Positions 1 through 5,706 of a DNA stretch of 9,064 bases are shown in pieces. Each line of letters opens with the position of its first letter. The stretch's first letter is position 1. Made by a program: the position numbers and the translations under genes. The notes under the pieces were generated by a model. The model was not told the origin of the DNA. It did no database searches and saw nothing but the letters and a program-made list of their open reading frames with translations. Source of the stretch: Candidatus Aminicenantota bacterium (lineage in GTDB: Bacteria; Acidobacteriota; Aminicenantia; Aminicenantales; Aminicenantaceae); assembly GCA_016926925.1 (NCBI GenBank), contig JAFGNQ010000095.1, positions 1-9,064 on the forward strand, given 5' to 3'.

Positions 1-905
1 TGCTGGTAACGCTTATCCGGATTCTTCTCAAGGGCTTTGGCCACAACCTGACCTATGGATATCGGAACCTCTGAGCGTAAATCCTTGATTGGCTTGGGCT
101 GCTTATTCAGGATGGAATACACAACAGACTGATCATGATCACCTTTAAAAGGCAGTTGACCAGTGAACATCTCATAGAGAACCACACCCAATGACCAGAT
201 GTCCGCGCGATGCTCGACCTCATCCCCTCTTGCTTGTTCAGGAGACATGTAAGCGATTGTCCCCATCGTCGTCCCATCTTTGGTGATCAGCGTCCCTCCT
301 GTCATCCTGGCCAGTCCGAAATCCATGATTTTAGCCTGGTTGTCCTCTGTTACCATGATGTTGGCGCTCTTGATGTCCCTATGGACAACGCCTTTCTTAT
401 GGGCTGCCTGCAAACCCTCGGCAACTTGAGTGGCAATCCTAAGGGCTTGATCCGGCTCGAGTGGGCCCGATTCGATCTTCTTTTTCAAGCTCTGGCCTTC
501 GATGTAGGCCATGGAAATGAAGGATGTCTCCTCGGTTTGGTCAAACTCATATACAGTGCAGATGTTGGGATGGTCCAGAGCGGCGGCGGCCTGCGCCTCC
601 CTCATGAAGCGTTCTTTAACCTCTGAGATGTGTGTCAGCTCGGGCGGCAGAAACTTGAGGGCGACTGTCCTTTTCAGCTTTGTGTCTTCTGCCTTATAGA
701 CTACACCCATGCCCCCTCTACCCAGCTCTTCCAGTATCCGGTACCTTTCTGCAACAGTACTTCCCTTTTGCAGGCTTTCCTTAGTCGTGATCAGTGTTTT
801 TGTAACAGAGGCTCTTTCCGCAGGTTTCAATGGACCGCCACATTTACCGCAGTAGATGGTATCGTCAGGATTTTCGTGCTGACACTTGGAGCATTTTAGT
901 CCCAT
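1..905 (-). CDS. Zinc-ribbon Ser/Thr protein kinase, N-terminal part (cut by window edge)
   Basis: Reading the minus strand from the ATG at 905-903 gives 301 codons with no stop up to base 1, so the C-terminus lies outside. Residues 5-22 form a zinc ribbon with two CxxC pairs (C5/C8 and C19/C22). After a linker, a Hanks-type kinase domain starts near residue 55: glycine-rich loop GRGGMG at 62-67, VALK lysine K84, alpha-C glutamate E103, HRDIKSAN with D177 and N182, DFG at 195-197, activation segment ending in SPE at 221-223, and DIWSLG at 235-240. All catalytic residues are present, so it should be active. It would phosphorylate Ser/Thr on unknown substrates; kinases of this build often carry a TPR, WD40-like or sensor tail, not visible here. 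GAGGAG at 914-909 and GGAGAG just upstream support the start. No membrane segment is seen in the visible part. Confidence 0.95.
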   Translation of the reverse strand, partial: MGLKCSKCQHENPDDTIYCGKCGGPLKPAERASVTKTLITTKESLQKGSTVAERYRILEELGRGGMGVVYKAEDTKLKRTVALKFLPPELTHISEVKERFMREAQAAAALDHPNICTVYEFDQTEETSFISMAYIEGQSLKKKIESGPLEPDQALRIATQVAEGLQAAHKKGVVHRDIKSANIMVTEDNQAKIMDFGLARMTGGTLITKDGTTMGTIAYMSPEQARGDEVEHRADIWSLGVVLYEMFTGQLPFKGDHDQSVVYSILNKQPKPIKDLRSEVPISIGQVVAKALEKNPDKRYQ

Positions 906-940
906 TTTCTCCTCTCCATCAGTTGGGCATATTTGACGCA

Positions 941-969
941 AGAATATCAATTTCCGATAGCCCAGTCAA
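941..969 (-). promoter_or_regulatory. Sigma70-type promoter of the kinase gene
   Basis: On the minus strand, TTGACT (969-964) and TATTCT (946-941) are separated by 17 bases. Transcription would start near 934, leaving a leader of about 29 nt that contains the GGAGAGGAG ribosome site before the ATG at 905. The -35 box lies inside the inverted repeat 959-977, so a protein or structure occupying that repeat could affect initiation. Assigned from consensus match only. Confidence 0.6.
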
Positions 970-994
970 TCTGGGCTCTTTTGGGCTCTTTTTT
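959..994 (+). terminator. Terminator-like hairpin with a duplicated right arm
   Basis: On the plus strand AGCCCAG (959-965) and CTGGGCT (971-977) form a perfect 7-bp stem with a 5-nt loop, followed by CTTTT. A second GGGCT (983-987), followed by C and six T (989-994), can pair with the same left arm AGCCC. It looks like a rho-independent terminator reading rightwards, but no plus-strand gene lies to its left. It may block antisense transcription, act as an attenuator, or be an operator over the kinase -35 box, which it contains. Confidence 0.4.
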
Positions 995-1003
995 CACGCT
1001 TTT

Positions 1004-1017
1004 TTTGATTGATCAAA
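1004..1017. repeat. Perfect palindrome TTTGAT-TG-ATCAAA
   Basis: A 14-base perfect inverted repeat lies in the divergent spacer between the kinase and antitoxin genes. Its size and position suit an operator for a dimeric DNA-binding protein such as the ribbon-helix-helix protein encoded at 1108-1308, but this is inference. A palindrome this short in AT-rich DNA can occur by chance. Confidence 0.35.
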
Positions 1018-1074
1018 TCCGAATCGATATGTAGGATTGTCAATTTATTTCATTGAGATTTTTTCTAGGTACAG

Positions 1075-1109
1075 ATCGTCTGAAAAAAAGAATATGATCT
1101 CCAGACGAT
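1075..1109. repeat. 8-bp inverted repeat enclosing the antitoxin start codon
   Basis: ATCGTCTG at 1075-1082 is the exact reverse complement of CAGACGAT at 1102-1109, with a 19-nt spacer. The right arm includes the first two bases of the ATG at 1108. In RNA the hairpin would bury the start codon; in DNA it could be an operator for the encoded ribbon-helix-helix protein. Which applies cannot be decided from sequence. Confidence 0.55.
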
Positions 1110-1308
1110 GAAAAGCCGGAAAAATCCTTACGCAAAACGGCTGAAAAAGCAGATTACGATCCGCTTGGATAACAGCACCATAGAATATTTTAAAAAGCTG
1201 GCTGGAGAAACCGGGTTTTCCTACCAGTCACTTATAAATCTCTATTTAAAAGACTGCGCTGAGAACCAAAAAAAGCTCAAAGTGGAATGGATCGAATCTC
1301 GTCAATAA
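1108..1308 (+). CDS. Orphan CopG/BrnA-like ribbon-helix-helix antitoxin
   Basis: This 66-residue basic protein has the pattern of CopG-type antitoxins of type II toxin-antitoxin systems (partners of BrnT-like toxins): KNPYAKRLKKQITIRLD at the N-terminus, with the DNA-contacting beta strand QITIRLD at about residues 15-21, then two helices including a YQSLINLYLKDCA segment near 39-51. Such proteins bind DNA as dimers, repress their own operon and neutralise a toxin. No toxin gene is seen on either side, so it is an orphan or a leftover. The ATG at 1108 is the first usable start after an in-frame TGA at 1081. No good Shine-Dalgarno sequence precedes it, and the start lies in an inverted repeat. 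The upstream codons read KKEYDLQT, like the usual N-terminus of the family, so the original start may have been lost. Fold assignment is fairly sure; expression is doubtful. Confidence 0.72.
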   Translation: MKSRKNPYAKRLKKQITIRLDNSTIEYFKKLAGETGFSYQSLINLYLKDCAENQKKLKVEWIESRQ

Positions 1309-1320
1309 TTTAATAAATTT

Positions 1321-1345
1321 TCAATATTCCTATTGAGCTTCAATA
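1321..1345. repeat. Alternating TCAATA / TATTGA / TCAATA inverted repeats
   Basis: TCAATA (1321-1326), TATTGA (1331-1336) and TCAATA (1340-1345) allow two mutually exclusive 6-bp pairings just after the antitoxin stop codon. No T-run follows on either strand, so it is a poor intrinsic terminator. It may be a binding site or chance AT-rich symmetry. Confidence 0.3.
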
Positions 1346-1366
1346 ACAACGAGATAGATTCTCTGA

Positions 1367-1600
1367 TTATTTCCCCGCCGCGAAGTTCATCTTGCGCAGC
1401 AGTTCCTGGAAGCAGGAGTCGTCGCGCAGGCTGTCAAAGGTAGGATCTATCATTAAAGAAGGTAAATTGGGGATCCGTATCTCTTAAGCTTACTCCAGAC
1501 AGTCCAAGGCCCGGTCCTTATTCCCGGTAAAAACATACAAATCAACAAGAGCAATAATTTGAGGAGACTTCGATTTCGACTGCGCTATAAAGGAAATTCT
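1367..1600 (-). pseudogene. Degenerate C-terminus of a TPR/Ser-Thr-kinase-type protein
   Basis: The minus strand from about 1575 down to a stop at 1369-1367 reads, in one frame, LVDLYVFTGNKDRALDCLE, stop, A, stop, then EIRIPNLPSLMIDPTFDSLR, and ends DDSCFQELLRKMNFAAGK. This is the typical tail of kinase-associated TPR proteins, where the segment bridging the stops is usually LEKAYEER-like and the end is a DP-FDSLR-DPRFQ-LLRKMN motif. Two TAA codons (1492-1490 and 1486-1484) interrupt it in frame. Further upstream the likely continuation KEKNFLYSAVEIEV is in another frame (about 1607-1566), implying an indel near 1560. It lies on the same strand as, and upstream of, the intact kinase at 1-905, and looks like the dead end of a second copy of such a gene. 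Its 5' part is replaced by the transposase fragment. The boundary at 1600 is approximate. Confidence 0.7.
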
Positions 1601-1602
1601 TT

Positions 1603-2210
1603 TCTTTAGCCATCGCCATGGACATGTGGAAGCCTTATGCCAAGGCTGTCAGGCTCTATTACCGGGGTCTTCCCCTGGTCTACGATCCTTTCCATATCGT
1701 GGCAGATTACTCCAGGACTCTCAACGAAATCCGTGTCGATGAGTACAATCGGCTCGAGGGTACGACCGAAGGCCGGGTGATCAAAGGAAGCCGCTACCTG
1801 CTGTTGAAAGGATACGAAAAACTCTCTCTCAAAGCGCAGGAGCGACTCGAATTGCTCCTGCGCATCAACCAGCCGATCTACATCGCCTATGTGCTCAAAG
1901 AGCATTTCCGGAGACTCTGGTCCATGCCCGCACGACAGGAAGCAGAACAGTACCTCAATGAGTGGATCGATACCGCTTTGGGCTCAGGTATCGCCTTGCT
2001 TCATCGCTTCGCAAAGAAGCTACGACGACATGCCTGGGGAATCTTGAACTATTTTGACTTTCCCCTCTCAACAGCCAAAGTGGAGGGCATCAACAACCGG
2101 ATCAAAGTAGTCAAACGCAGAGCCTATGGCTATCGGGATCTCCGCTACTTCCAACTCAAAATCTATTCCCTCCATGCCACCAGGGACTCATTATTGTGAT
2201 GAACCAAGGG
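1603..2210 (+). mobile_element. ISL3-family insertion sequence remnant (3' half)
   Basis: Transposase coding similarity begins abruptly near 1603-1618, and no start region, zinc-finger part or left terminal repeat is present. The right end probably lies within a few tens of bases of the transposase stop at 2197-2199, as is usual for this family, but no terminal repeat can be verified because the left end is missing. The outer limits are approximate. Confidence 0.6.
1618..2199 (+). CDS. ISL3-family transposase, 5'-truncated
   Basis: The 193-residue frame is the C-terminal half of an ISL3-type DDE transposase, which is normally about 400 residues or more. It opens with MDMWKPYAKAV, the conserved block carrying the second catalytic aspartate (D2 here), has VYDPFHIVAD near 21-30, and contains STAKVEGINNRIKVVKRRAY at 151-170 with the catalytic glutamate E156. 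Codons upstream of the ATG still read LAIA in frame, matching the family, before a TAA at 1588; so 1618 is an internal methionine, not a native start. The N-terminal zinc finger, HTH domain and first catalytic aspartate are gone, so it cannot transpose on its own. The C-terminus appears complete. It abuts the pseudogene at 1367-1600 on the opposite strand. Confidence 0.85.
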   Translation: MDMWKPYAKAVRLYYRGLPLVYDPFHIVADYSRTLNEIRVDEYNRLEGTTEGRVIKGSRYLLLKGYEKLSLKAQERLELLLRINQPIYIAYVLKEHFRRLWSMPARQEAEQYLNEWIDTALGSGIALLHRFAKKLRRHAWGILNYFDFPLSTAKVEGINNRIKVVKRRAYGYRDLRYFQLKIYSLHATRDSLL

Positions 2211-2394
2211 CAAAAATCAAGCTTATAATGTAAAATATTCTTATAAATATTCTTTAAGTCATTGAATATAAATGAAATGCTGAGGCCCGACCCCAATAGT
2301 TTAATTTCTGAGGCCGATTTCAGAAAAAAGTGGGGATATTTGAGTGATGCTGATATAATGCAGAAAATTTTGATCAAAAACAGGAATAAGAACG
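2200..2394. other. AT-rich spacer, no supported gene
   Basis: The stretch between the transposase stop and the MATE start holds a 12-base tandem-like repeat (AAATATTCTT at 2233-2242 and again at 2245-2254), a lone TATAAT at 2224-2229 without a well-spaced -35 box, and a GC-rich segment around 2280-2295 (GAGGCCCGACCCCAA). A plus-strand frame from 2262 gives 75 residues of no recognised family and overlaps the MATE gene. No convincing promoter for the MATE gene was found. Confidence 0.4.
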
Positions 2395-3846
2395 ATGCCC
2401 GGAAGACTGCGCAGAAAAATATCCCGGATATTCTCTCGGGAATCCGGGAGGAAAATCAGTTTACGCGTGTTCTGGTCGGACATCCGTGAAGCAATCGCCG
2501 GCTCGGACAAGGACTTTACCTCCATAAAACTAGGCCGCGCCATATTCCTCCTTGCCCTCCCCATGGTGCTGGAACTGGCCATGGAGTCGGTATTTGCCGT
2601 CGTCGATATCTTTTTTGTTTCCAAGCTGGGAGCGGATGCCGTAGCCACGGTCGGCATCACGGAATCACTGATGACTATTGTCTACTCCCTTGCAATGGGC
2701 CTTGCTACAGCGACGACCGCCCTGGTGTCACGTAGGATCGGGGAGAAAAATCCCTCTGGCGCCTCCACGGCTGCAGTCCAGGCCATCCTGATTGGGGTGG
2801 CGCTGTCCCTGCTGATTTCCCTCCCGGGGATCCTTTACGCAAAGGATATCCTCAGGTTGATGGGCGCTTCCCCCGATCTGATCCGCTCCTATTCAGGCTA
2901 CACTACAGTAATGCTGGGGGCCAATGCAGTCATCTTCCTTCTGTTCATCATCAACGCCGTCTTCCGAAGTTCCGGTGACGCCGCAGTATCCATGCGGGTG
3001 CTGTGGCTGGCCAACGGCATCAATATCTTCCTCGATCCCTGCCTCATCTTCGGGTGGGACCCTTTCCCCGTATCGGGCGTTATGGGGGCCGCCGTAGCCA
3101 CCAATATCGGTAGAGGGATCGCCATCCTCTACCAATTCAATCTCCTGTTCCGTGGAAATAAACGTGTCCGATTGAAAATGTCCAGCTGGAAGATCGATTT
3201 CAAGGTCATCAGGACACTCATCAGACTTTCCCTTGGCGGGATCGGCCAGTCGCTGATTGCCACCACCAGCTGGATCGGGCTTGTGCGCATAGTGTCGATG
3301 TTCGGGAGTGCAGTGGTGGCCGGATACACCATCGCCATCCGAATCGTTCTGTTTTCCCTCCTGCCAGCCTGGGGGCTGAGCAATGCCGCGTCCACTCTGG
3401 TGGGCCAGAACCTGGGGGCAGGCAAACCTGACCGGGCTGAGAGTTCCGCCTGGAGGACCGGGTTCATCAACATGGGTTTTATGGGTTTTGTGGGGTTGTC
3501 CATCATAGTATTTCCCGAATTCTTAATGCGGTTCTTTATACGGGACCAGGTTGTTGTGGCTTCGGGAAGTGCCTGCCTCCGGCTTTTGGGTTACGGTTAC
3601 CTTTCCTACGGTTTGGGCATGGCCATCGTCAATTCCTTCAATGGGGCGGGGGACACGGCAACACCCACCTATATCAATTTTTTCTGCTTCTGGCTGCTGG
3701 AAATACCTCTGGCCTATGTTCTGGCACTCCCTCTGGGTCTTGAAGAAAAAGGGGTTTATGTCGCTATTCTGGCTGCAGAGACCATGATGACGGTGGCTGC
3801 AGTCCTGCTTTTCCGCAGAGGGAAGTGGAAACTGCGTCAGGTGTAA
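2395..3846 (+). CDS. MATE-family multidrug/metabolite exporter
   Basis: The 483-residue protein has the length and double-domain build of MATE transporters, inner-membrane antiporters that expel cationic compounds using a Na+ or H+ gradient. After a basic, soluble N-terminus (about 1-45), twelve membrane segments follow in two similar halves (about 46-255 and 275-475). Family landmarks include ALPMVLELAMESVFAVVD at 54-71, GQNLGAGKPDRAE at 337-349 and FNGAGDTATPT at 415-425. The substrate cannot be told. The ATG at 2395 is the first possible start after an in-frame TGA at 2371 and has only a weak GGAATAAG upstream. A GTG at 2470-2472 is a later alternative that would remove part of the basic tail. 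It is followed after 42 bases by a gene on the same strand with no terminator between, so the two may be cotranscribed. Confidence 0.92.
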   Translation: MPGRLRRKISRIFSRESGRKISLRVFWSDIREAIAGSDKDFTSIKLGRAIFLLALPMVLELAMESVFAVVDIFFVSKLGADAVATVGITESLMTIVYSLAMGLATATTALVSRRIGEKNPSGASTAAVQAILIGVALSLLISLPGILYAKDILRLMGASPDLIRSYSGYTTVMLGANAVIFLLFIINAVFRSSGDAAVSMRVLWLANGINIFLDPCLIFGWDPFPVSGVMGAAVATNIGRGIAILYQFNLLFRGNKRVRLKMSSWKIDFKVIRTLIRLSLGGIGQSLIATTSWIGLVRIVSMFGSAVVAGYTIAIRIVLFSLLPAWGLSNAASTLVGQNLGAGKPDRAESSAWRTGFINMGFMGFVGLSIIVFPEFLMRFFIRDQVVVASGSACLRLLGYGYLSYGLGMAIVNSFNGAGDTATPTYINFFCFWLLEIPLAYVLALPLGLEEKGVYVAILAAETMMTVAAVLLFRRGKWKLRQV

Positions 3847-3888
3847 CCACCCTCGGCTCGGGAAAATAAAATAATCAGGGAGATTGCA

Positions 3889-4482
3889 ATGTCAAAAAAT
3901 TTTAAACATGCGGCGGCAGCCGCTTTTGTTCTGGTATTTATTTTCCTGGATGCCAGTGGACTTCAGGCTTTATCCATAGGGGATCAGACTCCTTTGCCCA
4001 GAGAGATCTGGGATCGGTTTCAGACGAAAACCGGTCCGTTGAAGTACACCATCACCAAGGATGAGATCGTTGCGTCGGAGACGGATCCGAAGAAGAATCT
4101 GAGGCGTGTGTCGTTCGAATTTTCCAGCCAGAAAGTCCCTTTTGAACGGAAGCAGGGAGAAGAAACCGTCTGGGAGATGAAAGACCTTTGGCACAAAGGC
4201 GTTATATTTGTCCCGGTCGGATTTGTGGATTTGAACCATCCGAAGCGGAAGGGCGAGGTTGTGATCGTCGGCAGTGTCGGCGGCCCCTTTAAGCAGGCCT
4301 TTTTAAACAATTACGGCGATCCCATCGCCGCGCAAACCGGTTATCCCACCATGATCCTGCCCAATCCGGGGGAGCTTGAGGATATGCCGGGCAGGGAGTA
4401 CAGCCGTGACAAACTGAGATGCAATCGTCATATCGGCGAACGTCTAAACCTGTCCTCATGTCACAGGTGTCACAGAGAATGA
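3889..4482 (+). CDS. Secreted alpha/beta-hydrolase-like protein, probably 3'-truncated
   Basis: A 197-residue protein with a signal peptide: lysines at 3 and 6, a hydrophobic core at about 8-20 and a possible cleavage after LQA (residue 27), so export to the periplasm or surface is likely. AGGGAG about 8 nt upstream supports the ATG. The middle (about 120-170: GEVVIVGS, then NNYGDPIAAQTGYPTMILP) resembles the N-terminal part of PhoPQ-activated pathogenicity-related proteins, a putative alpha/beta-hydrolase family usually over 400 residues. The nucleophile elbow and everything after it are missing. The last 20 or so residues (RCNRHIGERLNLSSCHRCHRE) look like non-native sequence read past a breakpoint near 4415-4420. 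Most likely a broken gene; an uncharacterised short secreted protein is the alternative. The family assignment is tentative. Confidence 0.6.
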   Translation: MSKNFKHAAAAAFVLVFIFLDASGLQALSIGDQTPLPREIWDRFQTKTGPLKYTITKDEIVASETDPKKNLRRVSFEFSSQKVPFERKQGEETVWEMKDLWHKGVIFVPVGFVDLNHPKRKGEVVIVGSVGGPFKQAFLNNYGDPIAAQTGYPTMILPNPGELEDMPGREYSRDKLRCNRHIGERLNLSSCHRCHRE

Positions 4483-4582
4483 CTGATTTTACTCGCTATT
4501 GCTCACGGTTTCTAAAACAGAAGACCGCTGAAATGCTGTGGGAAAGCTGTTGTTTATCAGGGGAAATGAGAAGAAAAAGGAT
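4420..4582. other. Unexplained tract between the truncated hydrolase and the tRNA
   Basis: No gene is supported here beyond the tail of the preceding frame. It contains ACCTGT (4448-4453) mirrored by ACAGGT (4463-4468), and GTCACAG twice (4460-4466, 4469-4475, period 9). The sudden loss of coding similarity at its left edge suggests it came with a rearrangement, perhaps as the end of an insertion sequence; I cannot name one. Confidence 0.35.
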
Positions 4583-4659
<77 letters not shown>

Positions 4660-4671
4660 GTACCGGAGATC

Positions 4672-4699
4672 ATTATAACAAACCCGCTGATTTTGTCAA
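4672..4699 (-). promoter_or_regulatory. Consensus sigma70 promoter of tRNA-fMet
   Basis: On the minus strand a perfect TTGACA (4699-4694) and a perfect TATAAT (4677-4672) are separated by 16 bases. Transcription would start near 4665, about six bases before the mature tRNA end. It diverges from the nuoJ promoter. A GC-rich stringent-type discriminator is only partly present (the bases after -10 read GATCTCC). Confidence 0.85.
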
Positions 4700-4814
4700 A
4701 ATAATCTTGAAAAAATTCCATCAAGCAAAAACATCATTGAAATCCATGCATAAAATAAACCGGAATATCCCGACTTCAAGGCCTGTTCCCTGCGGATTCC
4801 CGATATGTTTTTTA

Positions 4815-4838
4815 CTATGAGTACACATGTATTCATAG
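4815..4838. repeat. 24-base near-perfect palindrome upstream of nuoJ
   Basis: CTATGAGTACA (4815-4825) and TGTATTCATAG (4828-4838) mirror each other around CA, with one G/T exception. It ends 25 bases before the nuoJ -35 box, a usual position for an activator or repressor site. With a 2-base centre it suits a dimer-binding operator better than a terminator hairpin. The binding protein is unknown; it does not match the FNR or Rex consensus. Confidence 0.5.
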
Positions 4839-4863
4839 ATATGGCTTTTTATTTAAAAATCCC

Positions 4864-4893
4864 TTGACATTAACTCTTTGAAAAAAATACAAT
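4864..4893 (+). promoter_or_regulatory. Promoter of nuoJKLM
   Basis: A perfect TTGACA (4864-4869) and TACAAT (4888-4893, five of six matches) are separated by 18 bases. Transcription would begin about 4899-4901, only 8-10 nt before the nuoJ ATG, so the mRNA would have almost no leader. The spacing is slightly long but within range. Confidence 0.65.
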
Positions 4894-4908
4894 GAGAAAC
4901 TCAAAAAA

Positions 4909-5406
4909 ATGGCCTATTTTTTATTCTTTTTACTGGCGATCGTCACAGTCGCCGCAGTCTTGGGTATGATCTTTTCAAAAAATCAAGCCCACAACGCCCT
5001 CTACATTATTCTGGCATTTGTGTGTATCGCCGGTTTGTTTGCACTTCTGGATGCTCCTTTCATTGCGGTCATCCAGATCATCATTTATGCAGGCGCCATT
5101 ATGGTCCTCTTCATATTCGTGATCATGATGATCAACCTCAAAGAGGGTGTGCCGCCCGAGCGGAAAAAAGGAACGATCTTTCTTGCCTTTATCATCGGTG
5201 TCGTCCTGGTCATCGAGCTGATCTTCGCATTTCAAGGCGCTCTCTCGCCTGCTCCAATGGCCGCTTCAGAAGAGCTTGCCAATCCCTCCAACCTGGGACA
5301 GCTTCTCTTTACAGAGTACCTCTATCCGTTCGAGATCACCTCTGTCTTGATTATCGCAGCGCTGGTCGGAGCCATAGTCTTAGTGAAGAAAAAGGACAAC
5401 GAATGA
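4909..5406 (+). CDS. nuoJ: NADH-quinone oxidoreductase subunit J
   Basis: The 165-residue, five-helix membrane protein is subunit NuoJ (ND6) of complex I, at the junction between the quinone site and the proton-pumping arm. The conserved third helix is seen at about 54-75 as VIQIIIYAGAIMVLFIFVIM, with Y60 at the flexible pi-bulge region. The length is close to the family's usual 165-185. The ATG at 4909 fits the family N-terminus; no Shine-Dalgarno sequence precedes it, and the predicted transcript starts only about 9 nt upstream. It is the first gene of the cluster seen here: no nuoI or other peripheral-arm gene lies upstream, where a divergent tRNA gene is found. Its end overlaps nuoK by four bases (ATGA). 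Confidence 0.95.
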   Translation: MAYFLFFLLAIVTVAAVLGMIFSKNQAHNALYIILAFVCIAGLFALLDAPFIAVIQIIIYAGAIMVLFIFVIMMINLKEGVPPERKKGTIFLAFIIGVVLVIELIFAFQGALSPAPMAASEELANPSNLGQLLFTEYLYPFEITSVLIIAALVGAIVLVKKKDNE

Positions 5407-5705
5407 TCCCCACACAATATTTTCTGGTACTGAGTGCGGTACTTTTCTTTCTGGGAATCATCGCTTTTTTCGTGAAAAGGGATTTGATCACTCAGTTTCT
5501 GGCGATCGAGGTTATGCTCAGCGCCGCCAACCTCGCATTCATCGCCTTTGCCAAGGCGGCATCTTCGTTGGACGGTCAAATCATCGTATTTTTTATCATC
5601 ACCGTGGCTGCTACAGAAGCCGCAATCGGTTTGGCGATCATACTTCTTGTTTTCAAACAGAAAAAAAGCATCAAAACTGAAGAGATCAACATGATGAAGG
5701 GTTAA
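5403..5705 (+). CDS. nuoK: NADH-quinone oxidoreductase subunit K
   Basis: The 100-residue, three-helix membrane protein has exactly the family length. NuoK (ND4L) forms part of the proton path next to NuoJ in complex I. Both conserved membrane glutamates are at the standard positions: E36 in LAIEVMLSAANL and E72 in VAATEAAIGLAI. The start overlaps the nuoJ stop as ATGA, giving translational coupling, and AAGGA lies about 6 bases upstream. The same frame stays open upstream to 5022 inside nuoJ, but that extension has no family similarity. The stop codon is followed one base later by the nuoL ATG. Confidence 0.96.
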   Translation: MIPTQYFLVLSAVLFFLGIIAFFVKRDLITQFLAIEVMLSAANLAFIAFAKAASSLDGQIIVFFIITVAATEAAIGLAIILLVFKQKKSIKTEEINMMKG

Positions 5706-5706
5706 G

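Noticed and set aside
210..1012. Several plus-strand frames of 60-138 residues
   Set aside because: They lie antisense to the kinase gene or its promoter region and show no family-like sequence; the minus-strand kinase explains most of the stretch.
1023..1110. Possible BrnT toxin remnant (frames reading NRYVGLSI and FISLR)
   Set aside because: The short resemblances are in different frames, are interrupted by stops and could be chance.
1081..1308. Readthrough or selenocysteine use at the TGA before the antitoxin
   Set aside because: No start codon or selenocysteine-type context lies upstream in this frame; loss of the start is simpler.
1606..1905. 99-residue minus-strand frame
   Set aside because: It is the complement of the ISL3 transposase, whose conserved motifs are clear on the plus strand.
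2224..2229. TATAAT as a -10 box for the MATE gene
   Set aside because: The nearest -35-like sequence (TTGTGA at 2194-2199) is 24 bases away, too far.
2262..2489. 75-residue plus-strand frame before the MATE gene
   Set aside because: It has no recognised family and no ribosome site, and its second half overlaps the MATE coding sequence in another frame. A relic cannot be excluded.
5022..5402. N-terminal extension of nuoK into nuoJ
   Set aside because: The extension is out of frame with nuoJ, has no family similarity, and the ATGA overlap start gives exactly the usual 100 residues.
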